Assembly (NCBI GenBank): GCA_036898135.1
Contig: CM072517.1
Span: 63,604,269-63,668,268, forward strand
Direction: 5' to 3'
Length of the DNA: 64,000 nucleotides
Source: Oncomelania hupensis
Lineage: Eukaryota; Mollusca; Gastropoda; Littorinimorpha; Pomatiopsidae
A model generated the notes under the pieces. That model worked only from the letters and a program-made list of their open reading frames with translations. It ran no database searches and was not told the DNA's origin. This document shows, piece after piece, positions 20,403-31,642 of this stretch. A program made the position numbers and the translations under genes. Every line of letters begins with the position of its first letter. Position 1 is the stretch's first letter.

Positions 20403-22252
20403 AACTATCCTATCCTACCCGATCCTATCCTATCCTGTCATATCCCGTAACTCGGAGGTCGTAGGGGCACCACAGATTTTCGTTTAACCAGCGTACTCCA
20501 TCTTTTCCTGTCCTCAGCAACCCTGATTGTTTCGCTCAGTGTCAAACCAGTCCATTCTCGAATGTTGTCCTCCCACCTCTTTCTCGGTCTCCCTCTTCTT
20601 CTACCTCCTTGCACTGTGCCTTGCAGGATGGTCTTTGCAAGACCTGATGATCTGGTGACGTGGCCATACTATTGGAGTTTCCGTTTTTTTTACCACTGTG
20701 AGCAGATCATCGTATTGTCCAATGGCTTGTGTGATGGTCTCTCGGACTTTGTCGTTGGTGATGTGCGGGTATAGAAAATGCCCACAAGTCTTCTGTAGCA
20801 CCTCACCTCCATGCTTTGTATTCTTTGTTGGAGATCTGCTGTGAGGGTCCATGTTTCGCAAGCATATAGGAAGATGGAGATGACAAGGGAGCGCAGCAGC
20901 ATTACCTTGGAATGTAGACTGATGGTCCTGTCTTTCCAAATTGGCTTCAACCTCGCCAGGTAGCAGTTGTTTGTGCTATCCTGGAGAGGACTTCCTGTCT
21001 GGACCCATGGTCTGATACAATGGCTCCTAAATATTTGAAGCTATTCACTGTGTTAAGGGATTGACCTTGGACTTTGATGTCCATGTTGATGCCATTGGTG
21101 TTGTTGGTCATCATTTTGATCTTCTCTGCACTTATTTCCATTCCATAGGCTCTGGAGGTGGTGTCAAGCCTCTGTATCAGCTGTTCAAGTTCTTGTTTCT
21201 CTCCAGCCAATCCATCAATGTCATCCGCAAAACGAAGGTTGAAGATTGCTCTTCCCCCTACGCTGACTGTGCCTTCGTGATCTGCAAGGGCATCTGACAT
21301 GATGCGCTCTAGGAAGATGTTGAAGAGTGTTGGAGAAAGTAGGGCGCACACCGATTGTTGTTCTGAACCAGTTTCCGATGGCGCTGTTATGGAGGACTGC
21401 ACTGGTAGCCTTGTCATACAGGCTTTTGATGACTTCAATAATTTTAGGGCTGATGTTGTACACTCTCATGGTTGCCCACAGAGCTGCATGCCAGACTCGG
21501 TCAAACGCCTTTTTGAAGTCTACGAACACATGATGTAGATGTTTTTAGTGCTGTAGGTATTTCTCGCAGATTATTTTGAGGTTGAAAATCTGTTCACTGG
21601 TACTTCACCCTGCCTTGAATCCTGCTTGCTTTTCAGCTATGATTTGTTCAGCTTGGGGTTTCAACCTGTTGAGTATTATTTTCAGGAGGACCTTGCTGGG
21701 ATGGCTGATGAGGCTGATGGTGCGGTAATTTTCACATTCCTGAAGCTTACCTTTTTTTGGGAAGAGTGATGACAAGCGACTGGGTCCATGGTGTAGGCCA
21801 CTCCCCATTCAACCAGATCTTGTTACAGATAATGGTGAGTGCGTCAATCATCGCTTCTTCTCCTGCTTGAAGCAGTTCCGCGGGTATGTTGTCCACTCCC
21901 GCTGACTTCCCCTTCTTCAGCGATTGCACTGCTGCCTCAACTTTTTCTCGGAGAATTGGGAGGATTTCTTCTTCCTCTCTGTTCTCTAGACATGCTAGAA
22001 CTGATGGGTCTCCGTTTGGTGTGTGGTTGTGAAGGTCAGAGCAGTACACTGTCCATCTGTCCAAGATTTCTTGTTGTTCTGTAAGGCATATGCCAGACTT
22101 GCTTTGGATCATGGAGACCTTGGATTGTTTAACACTTGTCAGCTGCTTCACAGTCTGGTAGGCGTTTTTGCTGTTGTTCTTATTCAGACTGGTCTCTATT
22201 TCCTAGCACTGATCTTCTATCAATTTCTCCTTTGCTGTAGAACATGCATGTA
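20403..22252 (-). mobile_element. LINE of the (GGATA)n-tail family, longest copy, frameshifted
   Basis: On the minus strand the RT is read in pieces. KKGKSAGVDNIPAELL lies near 21900, NYRTISLISHPSKVLLK near 21720, and VDFKKAFDRVWHAALW (motif A, catalytic Asp) near 21510. LLSPTLFNIFLERIMSDAL lies near 21330 and NLRFADDIDGLAGEK (motif C, catalytic Asp pair) near 21225. The same C-terminal blocks as at 8330-9085 follow, then the tail at 20403-20450. Several frameshifts separate these blocks, including near 21780, 21600-21540 and 21345. No endonuclease domain is present, so it is 5'-truncated at about 22250. Confidence 0.92.
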
Positions 22253-22844
22253 GGCAGGCAATTGAATTGATGAATTTTTATTTTATTTTTTATTATTGTT
22301 TTTATTTAGCGCACTCCCAAAAAAGGTCCTGATTCTGTTCATTGAAGTCTGCTGAACCCTAAAAGCAATGATGAACTAACTTTTACCTGTTGCTCAAGGC
22401 TCTGTTGGTACAAGAAGCCTCACATAAATTTAGCCCCCACTGAGCCCTCAGAGCCAGCTAGGTTACCAGCTAGGATATAAAACATTTCGTGATAGGTATA
22501 ACAGGCTGGAGTCTGACTTTGTGTTGTTTGTTTACAAACTGAACCCATGCGCACCATTCCACTGGTACTAGTTAAAAATAATATACAGATTTAACCTGTT
22601 TGCTTACAGCAATATGATCATTTCCAGGGTGCAGTTGCTTCCGGGAGTACTGGGCGTATCAACCATCCATCCATCACTATCACCTCCAATGATCAGCCCT
22701 TCTTCCATCACCTTCATCTCAACTATCCGGAGGGGCACTGCGAGACGGAAGTGTGCACTTTGCAAGACAGGTGCCTTGATTCAACGCGTGCCAGCTTTCG
22801 CCTCGTCACCTTCACCTTCATCGGCAGAACTACTTCACGTAATC
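22253..22844. other. Unassigned flank of the BEL element
   Basis: The ORF at 22614-22916 runs into the LTR and has no recognisable domain. Confidence 0.4.
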
Positions 22845-22849
22845 ACACG

Positions 22850-23925
22850 TGTTGCTGCCGCAAATTTTCAGCGTTCGCCTGTATCTAGTCGGGCGCCTGT
22901 ACTCACTTCGAAATAATGATGTCACTGTTAAGAAAGTAGTTCGTCTATTTTCTATCTTTGTTTTCCTTGTTGGTAATTTATTATTATTACATTTTTATGT
23001 GGGTTGTGTATTTGTTTAGATTAAATATATTGCTTATATCATTTTGCACATATGTATTAATTTTTCTTTTAGATTGCCGCGTAGGAATTTTTAGTAGCTA
23101 GGTTAAAATCGACGAGTTTTGAGAGTATTTTTGGTCGATGTGAACACTCGCCGGTGATGTCCTGCTGCTTGGTCGATTTGAATTTTCTCTTCCTCGTACT
23201 CGCAGAAGTAAGGTGTGATTATTCTTTTTGTATGAGAAGTTATGAATCCTTTTTATTAATTTATCGAAACAGTTTTAACGTATTAATCTTTTATGCTGAA
23301 CGAAAACCTTTTTATAACGTTGATAAAATAAATATAGGAGAAAGGATGAGAAAGAGAGATAAATGTTGTGATGTAAATGAAAAGTGAAGGTATGGGTTGT
23401 CTGCCTTTATTGAAGAAAGTTTTGCGATTGACAGTTTGTGATATCTACAATATTGTGTTCACTTGGCTAGGAAACGATACGTCGGTGTGAAGTTGGTCGT
23501 CATCCCCTTTGCTGCTTATTCAACACGTACGTAGGCCAATGAGGTAATAATAATGACGAGTAAATATTTTGTCTTAAAATAAATTATTTTACTGAGTGAG
23601 CTAAGCTCAATTTTTATGTTTGTGGATAGAAACTTGATGCCAGTAATGTACACATTGTCTTACTTATTGTTGTAAATTATCATATAAATCTTATCATTTT
23701 GCTGTGGCAACTGTGTGTGTAAATTGTACTTCATGTTAATGTTTAAATTAATTACTGTGAAAATTAATGTCATCTTCTACTCTTACCTAATCTTTTATAA
23801 GTTTTAATAATAAATGTTCTGTGTGTGTTATATTTTTAATGTTTCAGTTTTACGGCACTGTTTTGGGTAATAAAATCATCCATTAAAAGCCGTGTTCAGC
23901 GTTGGGTACGTGAGAGGCAGCAAAA
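22850..23925 (+). repeat. 5' LTR of the BEL element
   Basis: Differs from the 3' LTR at TACACATTGTC (about 23649-23659) versus TACACCTTGTC. AATAAA signals occur near its 3' end (about 23808-23815 and 23869-23874). The following GTAAAACTCATTGAC gives no obvious tRNA primer match. The 77-residue ORF present in both LTRs is unlikely to be coding. Confidence 0.95.
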
Positions 23926-23949
23926 GTAAAACTCATTGACAAGCGAGTC

Positions 23950-24325
23950 CCTGGTCGACTCTTCGACTGCAGAACCGGCCCTGGTCGACTCTTCGACTGC
24001 AGAACCGGCCCTGGTCAACTCGTCCTCAGCAGAAACGACCCTGGTCAACTCGTCTGCTTCGTGGAAGACCCTGGTCAACTCGTCTGCTTCTTGGAAGACC
24101 CTGGTCAACTCGTCTGCATCGTGGAAGACCCTGGTCAACTTGTCCTCGTCAGAAACGACCCTGGTCAACTCGTCTGCTTTGTGGAAGACCCTGGTCAACT
24201 CGTCTGCTTTGTGGCAGACCCTGGTCAACTCGTCTGCATCGTGGAAGACCCTTGTCAACTCGTCCTCGTTGGAAACGGCCCTGGTCACCTCAACGGCGTC
24301 GTAGACGGCCCTGGTCAACTCGGCC
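23950..24325 (+). repeat. 30-bp minisatellite in the BEL leader
   Basis: CCCTGGTCAACTCGTC plus a variable TGCTTCGTGGAAGA-type half repeats about 12 times. The period is a multiple of three, which explains long ORFs on both strands (23896-24402 -, 23936-24304 +); none resembles a known protein. It ends about 135 bp before the Gag ATG. Confidence 0.95.
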
Positions 24326-24460
24326 TGGTTTTGATTTTCTTTGCTTTGAATAGTCATTCGTGATTTGTATGACTGCATACTGTTCCAAGGCAGCACCATC
24401 ACTTAATGACTTAAACTGCATATAAGATATTAAGTAATTCTAGTTCACAGAGTAAAGAAC

Positions 24461-27400
24461 ATGGCCTCACATGACAGGTTGGAAGATACGCTCATATTTC
24501 CCAATACGGCAGAAGCCACATCTTTTGATGAACTCAGACATTCTAGTCGCCAACCAAAATTCACTGAAAAGGGTAAAGCGCACAACATAGAGATTCTTTC
24601 GAAGGCTTTTTGGGCTCGTCAATCTGAATTGTTAGCCTTATTGTCTGATACTAACAATTTGCTTCAAAGGGAGGTAATAGTAGAGGAAGAAATAATTGCC
24701 AGAAGAATGGATATTACCTCTAGAATCAGTTCTTTGGAAGAAACTGCAAATAGGCTCAAAGAGCTAGGGTCGGAAGAGAACGTTGACAGAGCTTTGAGTG
24801 AACTCATGACTACTACAGTCTCCACAATGAACAGAATTGTGGCTGCTACAGCACAGACCAATACAGCAAATTCTCTAAAATCTAGGATATCAGCCAGGTC
24901 TGAAACATCAGTGAGGTCAAGATTATCTTCTGCCTCATCCAGAAGAGTTGCTGTTGCTGCTGAGGCGGCTGCATTACGCCAAGAATTGGAATCACAGAAA
25001 ACTGAAAACGTACAGCAAGAAGAGCTTGACAGGTTAGAGTTAGAAGAGAAACTTCGGAGAATGGAAGCTGAAAGGAAAATGATAACTCTGAAAAGGAGAA
25101 TGGATGAGGAAAGATTGGCTGCCAAGCTCAGAGCAGAAGAAGCCAAGTTGAGGGTTCTGGAAGAGGAGGAAGATAGTCGTTCTGACAGGGAGAGTCAGAG
25201 ATCATCTGTGAGATTTGACCAGAACTTGGTGAAGGAGGATAAATTGTCACCAGACCGACATCCTCTGAATAAGTTCACACTGCGACCTGAGGCTCCAGTG
25301 TTTTACCCACCCTCACAGCCAGAACATAGCACATCTTTAGCACAGGTATTGGCACAAGCCATGAGCTTGAATCGTCTGCCTGTTCCTGAGCCATCCATTT
25401 TTTATGGCGATCCTCTTCAGTATCCAGATTGGATCACTTCCTTCTCAACCCTTATTGAAAACAAAAACATTCCTCCTGCGGAGAAAATTCACTACCTCAG
25501 GCGATACTTGGGAGGTGCAGCGAAAGAAGCTGTCAGTGGCTTCTTCCTTCTGCGTAGTGAAAATGCTTACCAGTCAGCCAAAAATGTGCTGGAAGGTAGA
25601 TACGGTAATCCACTAGTTGTTTCTGAGGCATTTCGCACCAAGTTAGACACTTGGCCGACAGTGCATAGCAAGGACAAAAAGGGTTTGCGTAATTTATCAG
25701 ACTTTCTCCTGCAATGCCTTGCAGCGTCTACAGAAATTGCTGAGTTGCAGATTCTCAATGACATACGGGAAATAAAGAAGGTCACAGCAAAGTTGCCAGA
25801 TTGGCTTCAGAACACATGGAAACGAAAAGTAGTCAAAGTCAAAGAAACACTTTCTCGTTACCCGTCATTTCGGGAGTTTGTGTCATTCGTGACAGAGGAG
25901 TCGGAGATAGCAAATGATCCTGTTTTCAATACAGAGTCTGCTGTGGGCCAGGTTTATGCAAAGCCACAAAACATGCAACGTAACCAACCATCACGACCTC
26001 AGAAGACAGTCTTCGCTACACACAGTCAGCTACCAGAAAGATCAATGTGCCAGTTTTGCAAGAAACAAGGCCATTCATTGGCTGACTGTAGGACATTCAT
26101 GAAAAAAGAAAAGACGGACAAACAGGAATTTGTGAAAAAGGAAAAACTTTGTTTTGGTTGCCTCAGGCAGGGACATATGTCAAAACAATGCATAAACAGA
26201 AGTACATGTAGTAAGTGTGGCAAAAGACACCCCACAAGTTTGCATGAGGATGGGCAGATCTTTGACAATGGGCGATCGTCTAAAGGTGTGCAGCAGAACA
26301 ATGAACCAAAATGGACAAACGGTCTGAGAAATAAGAAAGAGCAGTCAGCAGTGCCAAAGAATGAACGTGAGTCAAGCAATGCACAAATTCCCCAAGAAAA
26401 ACTAGTTCAGGAAATCAAAGGAACATGTAACAAGACCTTTTCAAATGCAGAAACTAGTTTGACAGCAATGATCGTGCCAGTGTATCTGTCGACTGAAGTA
26501 AATCCAGACCAAGAATTGCTGGTCTACGCCCTATTGGACACTATGTCGGATTCGACTTTTATCCTAGATTCTGTGGCGGACGATCTGCAGGCTTCATCAG
26601 AACCAGCTACTCTAAGATTAACAACCATGACACATAGTGGGGTTACGGTCTCCTGTCAAAAGTACCAAAACTTGAGAGTTAGAGGTTTTAATGCCAAAAC
26701 CACAGTGACTTTACCTGTAACTTACTCAAGAGACTGCATCCCTGTGGACGAAGAACACATTCCTTCCTTAGAGACTGCGACCGGTTGGCCTCACTTGAGT
26801 GGCCTGGAGGGTCTTCTGCCACCGAAACAGAGTTGCCCAGTTGGACTGTTAATTGGGTACAATTGTCCCAGAGCTTTGGCACCCCTGAACTGCATCATCG
26901 GTGCAGACAATCAGCCTTATGCTGTTGAGACTGAACTTGGCTGGAGTGTTGTTGGGGGTGTTAACATTGACTCACAAAGATTTGATAACATGGGGATCTC
27001 GCACAGGGTGGTCATGCAAGGGAACTCTTCCTCTTCATGTCAGACCGACGGCATGGTGACATACGTCTTTAAGACGCACACCGAGGAAGTCTCTGCATCA
27101 GATCTGATCATGCTCATGGAGCAAGACTTTAAGGATCCAGATTCTGCTCACAAGATGTCGCAGGAGGACAGAAAATTTCTTAAACTTCTTGAAGAAGGTA
27201 TTCATCAGAGATCAGATGGGTATTATGAAATGCCACTTCCCTTCAGAAATGGAGAGCCACGGTTGCCAAACAATAGACAGGCAGCACTGCATCGAGCATT
27301 AGCTTTAAAGAAACAGTTCTTGAAGAGACCAGAGTACTATGAACATTACAAAACCTTCATGAAAGCTGTGTTAGAGCATGGCGACGCAGTGAAGGTCCCA

Positions 27401-30400
27401 TTTGACGAGATGAACACGCCTAACCAATGGTACATTCCACACCATGGAGTGTATCATCCTCAGAAACCAGACAAAATTAGAGTTGTCTTTGACTGTAGTG
27501 CACGCTACCAAGGAACGTGTATCAATGATCACCTTCTACAGGGTCCGGACCTCATCAGCTCCCTGGTTGGCGTTCTTTGTCGCTTTAGAAAAGGGCCTGT
27601 AGCTTTCACTTGTGACGTAGAAAGAATGTATCATCAGTTCCGAGTGATGAGTCAACACCAGGACTATCTTCGTTTCTTGTGGTGGGAAGATGGGGACCTC
27701 TCAAGGCCCCCAGCTGATTACTGTATGAGGGTCCACTTGTTTGGTGCGTCATCTTCACCTGGGTGTGCCAACTTCGCATTGAAACAGCTGGCTACTGATT
27801 ACCAACACCTGGGGGAGGAGGCTGCAGACTTCCTCCGGAGGGATTTCTATGTGGATGATGGTCTTCGAGGAGAGCCAACCACAGAGGTCGCTATTGACAT
27901 TCTTCAGAAGGCTCGACTCATCTGTGCTAAAGGAAACTTGAGGCTACACAAAATAGTTTCAAACGATCCAGATGTTATGAAAAGCGTTCCAGAATCGGAA
28001 CGAGGAAAGACTGCAAATACTACTGTAGATGCTGACAACAGGAAGCGTGCCATTGAAAGAACTTTGGGTCTGCAGTGGTGCACAGAATCAGACAGCTTCT
28101 GTTTCAAGTTTGAGCTCAAAGACAGACCGTCGACTCGTCGTGGAATGCTGGCCACGGTAGCATCAGTATATGACCCATTGGGCTTCATAGCACCCGTCGT
28201 TCTCAAGGGAAGACAAATTCTTCAAATCATGTGTAAAGAAAAGATGAGCTGGGATCATCCCATTCCAGAAAATCTTCGTCCAGAGTGGGAGATGTGGAGG
28301 ACTGGTCTTCAAAAACTTCAGGACTTCCAGGTACCAAGATGTTATCAGCCCAAAGGTTTTGGAACTCTTGCTGAAATTCAGTTGCATCACTTCTCTGATG
28401 CATCACTGACTGGATATGGGCAGTGTTCCTACCTGCGCCTCAAAGACAAAAATGAGAAAGTACATTGCTCTCTGGTCCTGGGCAAGGCTCGAGTTGTTCC
28501 ACTGAAAGGTACCACGGTGCCAAGACTGGAGCTTCAGGCTGCCGTCTTGTCAGTGAAGTCGGCAGCGTTCCTGAATGCTGAACTGAACTACCCAGACATA
28601 ACTCATTACTATTGGACTGACTCTAAGATTGTTCTGGGGTATATCAAGAATGAGACAGCAAGGTTCCATATGTTCGTTGCAAATAGAGTGGAGCAAATTC
28701 GAAAGGTGTCTCGGCCTGAACAGTGGAATTACGTCAGCACTTCTGAGAACCCAGCAGACCATGCCTCTCGTGGTTTGCCTGTTGATGTAATACCCACAAC
28801 AAACTGGCTCAAAGGCCCTGATTTTCTTTGGCAAAAACAAATCACGACAGATGCGATGGACTTTAAGATTTCCTCTAGTGACAGTGAAGTGAAATCGGTA
28901 ACTGTCTGCGCAACATTCAAGTCGCAGTTTGCCAGCTTTGAAGAAAGAATCAGAAGGTTTTCCAGCTATCAGAAAGTCCTGGAAGCAGTGACCGTTATCA
29001 TCAGGTGCTGCATGCAAAAGCATAAACAGCAAATTTCAGATCTGGAAGCACGTCAGTTAGCAGAAAGAAATCTAATCCGAACCATTCAGAGGGAAGCATT
29101 CCAGGGAGATGTAGAATGTAAGGCTAGATCAAATTCTTTAAGGGATCTTGATCCCTTCCTGGACAAGGATGGCTTGGTACGAGTGGGAGGAAGACTCAGA
29201 AAGATGTCAGAAACGTATAGCGTCAAGCACCCTATAATCCTTCCTAAAAATAGCCACCTGTCATACCTCATCGCTCGGCACATTCATGGAAAAACAGGCC
29301 ACCAAGGTCGAAACATGACAATCAACGAAATCCGTTCCAAAGGGTATTGGATTGTCGGCTGCAGGAGGATTGTATCTTCATTGATCAACCATTGTGTACC
29401 CTGTGCCAAGAATCGTGGAAAGGTTAGAGGTCAAAAGATGGCAGACCTTCCGGAGGAAAGAGTGGAGCCTTCTCCACCATTCACCTACTGTGGTCTTGAC
29501 TGCTTTGGACCATTTCTTGTCAGAGAAGGCCGCAAGGAGCTCAAAAGGTACGGCCTCATTATTACTTGCTTAGCCTCAAGAGCAGTACACATTGAAGTAT
29601 TGGATGATCTGACAACGGACGCTTTCCTGAACGGTCTGAGATGCTTTATAGCACTGAGAGGCAAGGTCCGCATGATCCGCTGTGATCAAGGTTCAAACTT
29701 CATTGGTGCTCAACATGAACTAAAAAGGAATCTCGAGAACTTAGATCAGAAGGCCATTGCATCAAAACTGTTGGAAACGGACTGCGAATTTAAGTTCAAC
29801 CCACCTTCGGCCAGTCACATGGGAGGAGTATGGGAAAGGCAAATTCGGAGCATTCGAAATGTTCTTACAGGCATTTTGGATCACTCAGCCGGACGGCTAG
29901 ATACTTCATCACTCAGGACCCTCATGTACGAAGCAATGGCGATTGTTAACAGCAGACCACTTACAGTGGAGAATCTTGAGAGAGCTGATGGGCCCCTTCC
30001 CCTCACACCCAACCACATTCTGACCATGAAGTCTGGAATCATTATGCCTCCACCCCCAGGAAATTTTGTCAAGGAAGATTTGTTTCTGAAGAAACGGTGG
30101 AGAAGAGTACAATATCTGGTAAATGTGTTCTGGAGCAGATGGAGAAGGGAATACTTGAACACACTGCAGGAAAGAAATATTTGGCAGCAGCAGCAGCGCA
30201 GCATCAATAAGGACGAAGTTGTTCTTCTACAGGATGAGGGAGCCTGTAGGAGTGACTGGAAAATTGCCAGGGTAGTTGAAACCCACTTGAGTGACGACGG
30301 GCTTGTCAGAAAGGTTCGACTGTTGATGGCTACCCGTGAACTTGATGAAAAGGGCAAACCACAGCGGCAGAGAGTCTATGTGGAGAGACCGGTTCACAAA

Positions 30401-30427
30401 TTAATTGTACTTCCAGTGCATGGATAG
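24461..30427 (+). CDS. BEL/Pao Gag-Pol polyprotein, intact
   Basis: 1988 residues starting in AACATGG. Residues about 20-250 are charged coiled coil. About 310-480 match the BEL Gag domain (DUF1759-like: DWITSFSTLI, IHYLRRYLGGAAKEAV). There are two CCHC knuckles (first at C530) and a third C-x2-C-x3-H site near 586. The protease loop reads LLDTMSDSTF (D693), with Met where pepsin-like enzymes usually have Gly. RT spans about 960-1200, with YVDD at 1130-1133. RNase H landmarks are FSDAS (about 1312), TDSK (about 1387) and ADHASRG (about 1433). Integrase has an HHCC site (about 1604-1650) and D1680, D1742, E1792. A DUF5641-like C-terminus begins near 1875. Its products would form particles, copy the RNA and integrate the cDNA. 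No stop or frameshift is present. Confidence 0.97.
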   Translation: MASHDRLEDTLIFPNTAEATSFDELRHSSRQPKFTEKGKAHNIEILSKAFWARQSELLALLSDTNNLLQREVIVEEEIIARRMDITSRISSLEETANRLKELGSEENVDRALSELMTTTVSTMNRIVAATAQTNTANSLKSRISARSETSVRSRLSSASSRRVAVAAEAAALRQELESQKTENVQQEELDRLELEEKLRRMEAERKMITLKRRMDEERLAAKLRAEEAKLRVLEEEEDSRSDRESQRSSVRFDQNLVKEDKLSPDRHPLNKFTLRPEAPVFYPPSQPEHSTSLAQVLAQAMSLNRLPVPEPSIFYGDPLQYPDWITSFSTLIENKNIPPAEKIHYLRRYLGGAAKEAVSGFFLLRSENAYQSAKNVLEGRYGNPLVVSEAFRTKLDTWPTVHSKDKKGLRNLSDFLLQCLAASTEIAELQILNDIREIKKVTAKLPDWLQNTWKRKVVKVKETLSRYPSFREFVSFVTEESEIANDPVFNTESAVGQVYAKPQNMQRNQPSRPQKTVFATHSQLPERSMCQFCKKQGHSLADCRTFMKKEKTDKQEFVKKEKLCFGCLRQGHMSKQCINRSTCSKCGKRHPTSLHEDGQIFDNGRSSKGVQQNNEPKWTNGLRNKKEQSAVPKNERESSNAQIPQEKLVQEIKGTCNKTFSNAETSLTAMIVPVYLSTEVNPDQELLVYALLDTMSDSTFILDSVADDLQASSEPATLRLTTMTHSGVTVSCQKYQNLRVRGFNAKTTVTLPVTYSRDCIPVDEEHIPSLETATGWPHLSGLEGLLPPKQSCPVGLLIGYNCPRALAPLNCIIGADNQPYAVETELGWSVVGGVNIDSQRFDNMGISHRVVMQGNSSSSCQTDGMVTYVFKTHTEEVSASDLIMLMEQDFKDPDSAHKMSQEDRKFLKLLEEGIHQRSDGYYEMPLPFRNGEPRLPNNRQAALHRALALKKQFLKRPEYYEHYKTFMKAVLEHGDAVKVPFDEMNTPNQWYIPHHGVYHPQKPDKIRVVFDCSARYQGTCINDHLLQGPDLISSLVGVLCRFRKGPVAFTCDVERMYHQFRVMSQHQDYLRFLWWEDGDLSRPPADYCMRVHLFGASSSPGCANFALKQLATDYQHLGEEAADFLRRDFYVDDGLRGEPTTEVAIDILQKARLICAKGNLRLHKIVSNDPDVMKSVPESERGKTANTTVDADNRKRAIERTLGLQWCTESDSFCFKFELKDRPSTRRGMLATVASVYDPLGFIAPVVLKGRQILQIMCKEKMSWDHPIPENLRPEWEMWRTGLQKLQDFQVPRCYQPKGFGTLAEIQLHHFSDASLTGYGQCSYLRLKDKNEKVHCSLVLGKARVVPLKGTTVPRLELQAAVLSVKSAAFLNAELNYPDITHYYWTDSKIVLGYIKNETARFHMFVANRVEQIRKVSRPEQWNYVSTSENPADHASRGLPVDVIPTTNWLKGPDFLWQKQITTDAMDFKISSSDSEVKSVTVCATFKSQFASFEERIRRFSSYQKVLEAVTVIIRCCMQKHKQQISDLEARQLAERNLIRTIQREAFQGDVECKARSNSLRDLDPFLDKDGLVRVGGRLRKMSETYSVKHPIILPKNSHLSYLIARHIHGKTGHQGRNMTINEIRSKGYWIVGCRRIVSSLINHCVPCAKNRGKVRGQKMADLPEERVEPSPPFTYCGLDCFGPFLVREGRKELKRYGLIITCLASRAVHIEVLDDLTTDAFLNGLRCFIALRGKVRMIRCDQGSNFIGAQHELKRNLENLDQKAIASKLLETDCEFKFNPPSASHMGGVWERQIRSIRNVLTGILDHSAGRLDTSSLRTLMYEAMAIVNSRPLTVENLERADGPLPLTPNHILTMKSGIIMPPPPGNFVKEDLFLKKRWRRVQYLVNVFWSRWRREYLNTLQERNIWQQQQRSINKDEVVLLQDEGACRSDWKIARVVETHLSDDGLVRKVRLLMATRELDEKGKPQRQRVYVERPVHKLIVLPVHG

Positions 30428-30561
30428 GACAGCATTTATAGTTGGACGTTTAGAGCACAGGAATAGAGTGACTTTTTTTAAGCCCTCGTTTTTTAAGTTA
30501 GTTAAAATGGGATTTGTTTTTAACAGCATTCAAATCATTTAAATATGATTTTGGTGGGGAG

Positions 30562-31637
30562 TGTTGCTGCCGCAAATTTTCAGCGTTCGCCTGTATCTAG
30601 TCGGGCGCCTGTACTCACTTCGAAATAATGATGTCACTGTTAAGAAAGTAGTTCGTCTATTTTCTATCTTTGTTTTCCTTGTTGGTAATTTATTATTATT
30701 ACATTTTTATGTGGGTTGTGTATTTGTTTAGATTAAATATATTGCTTATATCATTTTGCACATATGTATTAATTTTTCTTTTAGATTGCCGCGTAGGAAT
30801 TTTTAGTAGCTAGGTTAAAATCGACGAGTTTTGAGAGTATTTTTGGTCGATGTGAACACTCGCCGGTGATGTCCTGCTGCTTGGTCGATTTGAATTTTCT
30901 CTTCCTCGTACTCGCAGAAGTAAGGTGTGATTATTCTTTTTGTATGAGAAGTTATGAATCCTTTTTATTAATTTATCGAAACAGTTTTAACGTATTAATC
31001 TTTTATGCTGAACGAAAACCTTTTTATAACGTTGATAAAATAAATATAGGAGAAAGGATGAGAAAGAGAGATAAATGTTGTGATGTAAATGAAAAGTGAA
31101 GGTATGGGTTGTCTGCCTTTATTGAAGAAAGTTTTGCGATTGACAGTTTGTGATATCTACAATATTGTGTTCACTTGGCTAGGAAACGATACGTCGGTGT
31201 GAAGTTGGTCGTCATCCCCTTTGCTGCTTATTCAACACGTACGTAGGCCAATGAGGTAATAATAATGACGAGTAAATATTTTGTCTTAAAATAAATTATT
31301 TTACTGAGTGAGCTAAGCTCAATTTTTATGTTTGTGGATAGAAACTTGATGCCAGTAATGTACACCTTGTCTTACTTATTGTTGTAAATTATCATATAAA
31401 TCTTATCATTTTGCTGTGGCAACTGTGTGTGTAAATTGTACTTCATGTTAATGTTTAAATTAATTACTGTGAAAATTAATGTCATCTTCTACTCTTACCT
31501 AATCTTTTATAAGTTTTAATAATAAATGTTCTGTGTGTGTTATATTTTTAATGTTTCAGTTTTACGGCACTGTTTTGGGTAATAAAATCATCCATTAAAA
31601 GCCGTGTTCAGCGTTGGGTACGTGAGAGGCAGCAAAA
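30562..31637 (+). repeat. 3' LTR of the BEL element
   Basis: Same length and ends as the 5' LTR. Confidence 0.95.
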
Positions 31638-31642
31638 ACACG

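Larger units (their letters stand above)
22850..31637 (+). mobile_element. Complete BEL/Pao LTR retrotransposon
   Basis: 1076-bp LTRs at 22850-23925 and 30562-31637 begin TGTTGCTGCCG. The element is flanked by ACACG at 22845-22849 and 31638-31642. One uninterrupted Gag-Pol ORF of 1988 codons occupies 24461-30427, with no separate env ORF. The leader carries a 30-bp minisatellite. A GGTGGGGAG polypurine-like tract lies just before the 3' LTR. All catalytic motifs of RT and integrase are present and the LTRs differ at one position by eye, so it looks recently active. Confidence 0.97.

Noticed and set aside
23896..24402. 168-residue repeat protein antisense to the BEL leader
   Set aside because: Arises from the 30-bp minisatellite; both strands are open for the same reason.
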